This document shows positions 4,997-7,781 of a stretch of 7,781 nucleotides of DNA, piece by piece. The first letter of the stretch is position 1. Every line of letters begins with the position of its first letter. The position numbers and the translations under genes are program-made. The stretch comes from an uncultured Anaerolineales bacterium (GTDB taxonomy: Bacteria > Chloroflexota > Anaerolineae > Anaerolineales > Villigracilaceae), in NCBI GenBank assembly GCA_938008865.1, contig CALLJA010000168.1:1-7781 (forward strand). Reading direction: 5' to 3'. A model generated the notes under the pieces. That model worked only from the letters and a program-made list of their open reading frames with translations, made no database searches and had not been told where the DNA came from.

Positions 4997-6199
4997 ATGC
5001 GCATCGGAATGATGGCAGATACGTACAAGCCGCATGTCAGTGGCATCACGAATTACATCGACCTGAACAAACGCTACCTCGAACAGGCGGGGCACGATGT
5101 GTACATCTTCACTTTTGGCGACCTGGAATACGCGGACGGCGACCCGCGCGTCATTCGCTCGCCCGGGCTGCCGCTGGCCGACACAGGTTATTACCTATCC
5201 CTGCGCTATTCTCGCGCCGCCAAGAAGGCCCTGCAGACCATGGATGTGGCCCACGTGCATCATCCCTTCCTGAGTGGACGCCTGGCCTTGCATTACTGCC
5301 GCCCGCTCCAGATCCCCATCCTGTTCACTAACCATACCCGCTATGACCTGTACGCGCAAGCCTACCTGCCTCTCATGCCTGAAGAGGTCAGCCAGGGATT
5401 GCTGCAAGCCTACATGCCCTCGTTTTGCTCGGCTGTGGACCTGGTCGTTTCGCCCTCGGCAGGCATGGAAAAAGTCCTGCGCCAGTTGGGTGTGGAAAGC
5501 CCCATTGAGGTGGTACCCAACGGCGTGGACTTGCGCCGTTTCTACGAAGCACATCCGCTCAAACGCGCAGATTTCGACTACAAGGCGGGCGATATCCTGC
5601 TCGTCTACGCGGGGCGGCTGGCCGTGGAAAAGAATCTCGACTTCCTGCTGCGCGCCTTTGCGGGCGTGGCCCAGGCGGTCGAGAACGTCCACTTGCTGGT
5701 CATCGGCAGCGGCGCCCAACCCGTGATGGAAGAATTACGGTCGCTGGCCGTCGAACTGAAGGTCCAGAACCGCGTGCGCTTCACGGGCATGATCCCCTAC
5801 GAGCAGCTGCCCGCCTACCTTGCCATGGGCGACATCTTCGTCACCGCCTCGGTCACCGAGGTGCATCCGCTGTCGGTCATCGAAGCCATGGGCGCAGGCC
5901 TGCCTGTGGTTGGCATCCATTCGCCCGGCGTGGGCGACACCGTGCGCGATGGCGAGACGGGCTTCCTATCCACGCACGACCTGGCAGCCTACACCGCCAA
6001 ACTAACCCGCCTGTGCCTGGACCCGAAACTGGTCCAGCGCATGGGGGAATCAGCCCGAAAAGCCTCCACCGAATACGCCATCGAGCGGACCAGCAAGCTG
6101 ATGCTCAAGCATTACGAGCGTCTGGTCTATGACTCAACTCCCCGCAAGCGCGGACTCAACGTGCGCCTGCGCAGCCTGATGGAGAAGTTTCTAAACTAA
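4997..6199 (+). CDS. Family 4 glycosyltransferase (GT-B), diacylglycerol-glucosyltransferase-like
   Basis: This 400-residue GT-B enzyme has the GT4 features. The N-terminal Rossmann half begins MRIGMMADTYKPHVSGI, with the flexible glycine loop at 14-18. HVHHPFLSG at 87-94 is typical of the subgroup that includes 1,2-diacylglycerol 3-glucosyltransferases and mannosyltransferases of lipid acceptors. The C-terminal half has PNGVDLRRF near 174-182, donor-phosphate residues Arg207 and Lys212 (YAGRLAVEKN), and the EX7E motif Glu288-Glu296 (EVHPLSVIE) followed by AMGAGLPVVG. There is no transmembrane helix, but the basic C-terminal tail (about 382-400, TPRKRGLNVRLRSLMEKFLN) could be an amphipathic membrane-binding helix. 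A glycolipid-synthesis role at the inner membrane face is a likely inference, but donor and acceptor sugars cannot be read from sequence. AAGAGG lies just before the ATG. YraN follows after 49 bases and may share its transcript. Confidence 0.9.
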   Translation: MRIGMMADTYKPHVSGITNYIDLNKRYLEQAGHDVYIFTFGDLEYADGDPRVIRSPGLPLADTGYYLSLRYSRAAKKALQTMDVAHVHHPFLSGRLALHYCRPLQIPILFTNHTRYDLYAQAYLPLMPEEVSQGLLQAYMPSFCSAVDLVVSPSAGMEKVLRQLGVESPIEVVPNGVDLRRFYEAHPLKRADFDYKAGDILLVYAGRLAVEKNLDFLLRAFAGVAQAVENVHLLVIGSGAQPVMEELRSLAVELKVQNRVRFTGMIPYEQLPAYLAMGDIFVTASVTEVHPLSVIEAMGAGLPVVGIHSPGVGDTVRDGETGFLSTHDLAAYTAKLTRLCLDPKLVQRMGESARKASTEYAIERTSKLMLKHYERLVYDSTPRKRGLNVRLRSLMEKFLN

Positions 6200-6225
6200 C
6201 TTTGCGCTGAGCGAAGCCGGCATCG

Positions 6226-6247
6226 TACCCAAAAGGGTAAACACCCT
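6226..6247 (+). promoter_or_regulatory. Two mutually exclusive small hairpins before yraN
   Basis: TACCC-AAAA-GGGTA (6226-6239) and AGGGT-AAAC-ACCCT (6234-6247) are both perfect 5-bp stems with 4-base loops and share the central GGGT. The only Shine-Dalgarno-like purine run before the yraN ATG, AGGG at 6234-6237, is inside both stems and 11 bases from the start codon. This could tune yraN translation; it may also be chance, as the stems are short. Confidence 0.3.
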
Positions 6248-6248
6248 C

Positions 6249-6614
6249 ATGCCCACCAAACCCCGCACCCACAATCAACACATTGGCCAATGGGGTGAAT
6301 CCGCCGCAGCGGAGTATCTCATTGCGCAAGGCTGCGAAATGCTGGCTCGCAACGTCCGCACACCCTACGGCGAGATCGACCTGGTGGCCCAGCACGGCGA
6401 CGTGACCGTATTCATCGAGGTCAAAACGCGCACGTCGGATTCGTTCGGTCCGCCCGAGGTGGCCATCTCTGCGCGCAAACAACAGCACATGCTCGCCGCC
6501 GCCGAGCACTACGCCGCCGAACACAACATCGACCATTGGCAGATCGATGTCATCGCGGTCGAGGGCAGGCCAGGGGAGAAGCCTGTCATCACACACTTTG
6601 AGAGCATCTTGTGA
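6249..6614 (+). CDS. yraN: YraN/UPF0102 family endonuclease-like protein
   Basis: This 121-residue protein matches the UPF0102 (YraN) family in length and motifs. GQWGESAAAEYLIAQGCEMLARN at 13-35 includes the conserved Glu17. PYGEIDLVAQ gives Glu42 and Asp44, and VFIEVKTR gives Glu57 and Lys59. This is the E...D...ExK arrangement of the restriction-endonuclease-like fold, related to Holliday-junction resolvase-like nucleases. The family is predicted to bind or cut DNA, perhaps in recombination or repair, but its role is not firmly established. It is cytoplasmic, with no signal or membrane segment. It lies 49 bases after the GT4 gene, with no clear promoter of its own, so co-transcription is likely. 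The Shine-Dalgarno site is weak and sits in potential hairpins. Confidence 0.9.
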   Translation: MPTKPRTHNQHIGQWGESAAAEYLIAQGCEMLARNVRTPYGEIDLVAQHGDVTVFIEVKTRTSDSFGPPEVAISARKQQHMLAAAEHYAAEHNIDHWQIDVIAVEGRPGEKPVITHFESIL

Positions 6615-6647
6615 AAGCAGGATGCATCGTAGCCACTCTACTCAGAG

Positions 6648-6653
6648 TATAAT
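6648..6653 (+). promoter_or_regulatory. Perfect TATAAT -10 box of mntA-hepT, leaderless arrangement
   Basis: A perfect TATAAT ends 7 bases before the mntA ATG at 6661. No Shine-Dalgarno sequence lies between (TTGAATT), and no good -35 appears 16-18 bases upstream. Initiation at the usual distance would put the first RNA base at or next to the start codon, which is the hallmark of leaderless transcripts. Confidence 0.55.
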
Positions 6654-6660
6654 TTGAATT

Positions 6661-6999
6661 ATGGTTACTCAAACCATTTCACGTCCCAAATTGCAAATCT
6701 CCCTTCCCAGAAAAAAGTTGGCGGAGTTTTGTAAGCGTTGGAAGGTTTCGGAACTTGCCGCTTTTGGTTCCATCCTTCGAGAAGACTTTCGTCCGACCAG
6801 TGATATTGATCTATTGGTTTCCTTTGCGCCCAATGCAAAAATCAGCCTGTTCGACCTTGCCCGAATGCAAAATGAACTAAAAGAAATCCTGGGACGGGAT
6901 GTGGATATGGTTGAGCGCAAAGCCATCGAAAAAAGTGCCAACTACATCCGCCGTAAAAACATTCTGGAAAGCGCAAAAGTGATCTATGCGGCGCGATGA
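6661..6999 (+). CDS. mntA: MntA-type nucleotidyltransferase antitoxin
   Basis: This 112-residue protein is a minimal nucleotidyltransferase of the DNA polymerase beta superfamily. GSILREDFRPTSDIDLLV starts at 36 and gives the GS motif (Gly36, Ser37) and the metal-binding pair Asp48 and Asp50. A third carboxylate, Asp82, comes from GRDVDMVE. This GSX10DXD pattern is that of MntA antitoxins, which neutralise the HepT toxin by adding AMP groups to a tyrosine next to its active site. All catalytic residues are present, so it is probably active. It overlaps the HepT gene by 14 bases, the usual organisation of this pair. The gene and its partner are clearly lower in GC than the flanking genes (about mid-40s percent by eye), a sign of horizontal acquisition. 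No ribosome site is seen. Confidence 0.93.
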   Translation: MVTQTISRPKLQISLPRKKLAEFCKRWKVSELAAFGSILREDFRPTSDIDLLVSFAPNAKISLFDLARMQNELKEILGRDVDMVERKAIEKSANYIRRKNILESAKVIYAAR

Positions 7000-7330
7000 T
7001 GCCTACCTGCTCGACATCCTTATTGCAGCTCGTCAGGCATTGAAGTTTGTCGAGGGCGTCAAGAAAAGCGAGTTCGAGGATAATGATCTGCTTCAAAGCG
7101 CCGTCATGCGGCCTTTGGAAATCATTGGGGAAGCAGCATCGAAAATTTCCTCGAAAATGCGCAAAGTAAATCCGCAAATTCCGTGGAACGAAATGGTCGG
7201 CATGCGCAACCGTTTGATCCATGAGTATTTTCGAGTAAATTATGAAGCAGTCTGGGACACAATCCAGAAAGACCTGCCAGCGCTGATCTTGCAAATCGAA
7301 CCCCTGATCCCAAAAGAAGATGAAATATAA
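6986..7330 (+). CDS. hepT: HepT-type HEPN RNase toxin
   Basis: This 114-residue, mostly helical protein is a HEPN-domain toxin. The catalytic motif is RNRLIHEY at 74-81: Arg74, four residues, His79, one residue, Tyr81. That is the RX4-6HXY motif of HepT ribonucleases, and the tyrosine is the residue type modified by MntA. PLEIIGEAASKIS at 43-55 is also typical. Such toxins dimerise and cleave RNA; in some systems tRNA or mRNA is the proposed target. The ATG overlaps the end of mntA by 14 bases in another frame. The other nearby ATG triplets (6996 and 6999) are out of frame, so coupled translation from 6986 is the best reading. No substitution of the key residues is seen, so the toxin is probably functional. 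It shares the low-GC composition of mntA. Confidence 0.93.
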   Translation: MRRDDAYLLDILIAARQALKFVEGVKKSEFEDNDLLQSAVMRPLEIIGEAASKISSKMRKVNPQIPWNEMVGMRNRLIHEYFRVNYEAVWDTIQKDLPALILQIEPLIPKEDEI

Positions 7331-7332
7331 GC

Positions 7333-7361
7333 GGACCCGTTTCTTCAAAAACGGGTTCTTT
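7333..7361 (+). terminator. Hairpin terminator after hepT
   Basis: ACCCGTTT (7335-7342) and AAACGGGT (7349-7356) form a perfect 8-bp stem around the 6-base loop CTTCAA. Adding 7333-7334 with 7357-7358 (one G-U, one G-C) extends it to 10 bp. A short TTT follows. The U-tract is weak, but the position, 2 bases after the hepT stop and before miaA, fits a transcript end. Confidence 0.65.
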
Positions 7362-7372
7362 GATTCTCAAAC

Positions 7373-7781
7373 ATGACCAAACCTCCCCTGCTCCTCATCG
7401 TCGGCCCGACAGCCGTAGGCAAGACCGAACTCGCCATCCGCCTCGCGGAGCGTCTCAACGGCGAGATCGTCTCGGCCGATTCGCGCCTGTTCTATCGCGG
7501 CATGGACATCGGCACGGCCAAGCCCACGCCCGCCGAGCAGGCGCGCGCGCCGCATCACCTGATCGACGTGGCCGACCCCGACGAGACCTGGTCGCTGGCC
7601 ATGTTCCAACAGAGTGCGCACGAGATCATCGCCGACATCCACGCGCGTGGAAGATTGCCGCTGCTGGTCGGCGGCACGGGACAATACGTCCGCGCGGTGA
7701 CGCAGGGCTGGACTCCGCCCGAAGTGGAACCCGATTCAAAGCTGCGGGCTGAACTGGAGAAGCTAAAAGAGGAAAGAGGGA
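7373..7781 (+). CDS. miaA: tRNA dimethylallyltransferase MiaA (5' part, runs off window)
   Basis: The first 136 residues of a MiaA enzyme are present and the gene continues beyond the right edge; full-length members are about 300 residues. MiaA transfers dimethylallyl from its pyrophosphate to N6 of A37 in tRNAs that read codons starting with U. The P-loop GPTAVGKT is at 11-18. EIVSADSRLFYRGMDIGTAKPT at 31-52 is the characteristic MiaA block with catalytic Asp36. HHLIDVADPDETWSLAMFQ at 61-79 and LPLLVGGTGQYV at 95-106 are further signatures; the Gln in GGTGQYV replaces the more usual Leu or Met. An in-frame TGA at 7361-7363 fixes the ATG at 7373 as the first usable start. No Shine-Dalgarno sequence precedes it, and the hepT terminator ends about 12 bases upstream, so its promoter is unclear. 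Confidence 0.95.
   Translation, partial: MTKPPLLLIVGPTAVGKTELAIRLAERLNGEIVSADSRLFYRGMDIGTAKPTPAEQARAPHHLIDVADPDETWSLAMFQQSAHEIIADIHARGRLPLLVGGTGQYVRAVTQGWTPPEVEPDSKLRAELEKLKEERG

Noticed and set aside
6200..6216. Small hairpin right after the GT4 stop codon as a terminator
   Set aside because: The stem is only 6 bp with a wobble pair and has no U-tract, so readthrough into yraN is more likely.
6842..7348. 168-codon minus-strand frame opposite mntA/hepT
   Set aside because: It is antisense to a strongly supported toxin-antitoxin pair; the Phe/Cys-rich translation has no motif.

Overview
The window is a gene-dense stretch of a bacterial chromosome, fairly GC-rich (estimated by eye at high 50s to about 60 percent, except one island). 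It carries ten protein genes, all intact except the last, which runs off the right edge. No rRNA, tRNA, CRISPR array or insertion sequence was seen. The gene mix (a TtuA/TtuB-type tRNA thiolation pair, an SDH-family Clp-fold protease, a GT4 lipid-type glycosyltransferase, YraN, MiaA and a MntA/HepT module) fits Chloroflexota, possibly Anaerolineae. That assignment rests on recollection of similar gene sets, not on a search.

Left block (5-2504, minus strand) is a three-gene operon read right to left: an AhpC/TSA-like thiol protein, an FtsX/MacB/DevC-type ABC permease and its ATPase, with gaps of 6 and 10 bases. An extended -10 element lies 6 bases before the first start codon. The 2505-2721 gap holds that promoter, a strong terminator-like hairpin for the operon to its right, a second inverted repeat, an 11-bp tandem duplication and an approximately 70-bp imperfect palindrome that looks like a dispersed intergenic repeat.

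Middle block (2722-4868, minus strand) is a second tight operon: a 64-residue ubiquitin-like sulfur carrier ending in Gly-Gly, a TtuA-family tRNA 2-thiolation enzyme and an SDH-family serine protease of the ClpP/crotonase fold. The first two genes are 3 bases apart and the last two overlap by 4 (ATGA). The first two should work together: the carrier brings sulfur as a C-terminal thiocarboxylate and the PP-loop enzyme transfers it to a tRNA uridine. The link to the protease is the most intriguing association in the window.

Right block (4997-7781, plus strand) begins from a divergent promoter region with a GT4 glycosyltransferase, followed by YraN. A lower-GC island then carries a MntA-HepT (nucleotidyltransferase/HEPN) toxin-antitoxin pair with a perfect TATAAT placed so that the mntA mRNA may be leaderless. 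A hairpin terminator closes the pair, and the 5' part of miaA (tRNA dimethylallyltransferase) follows.
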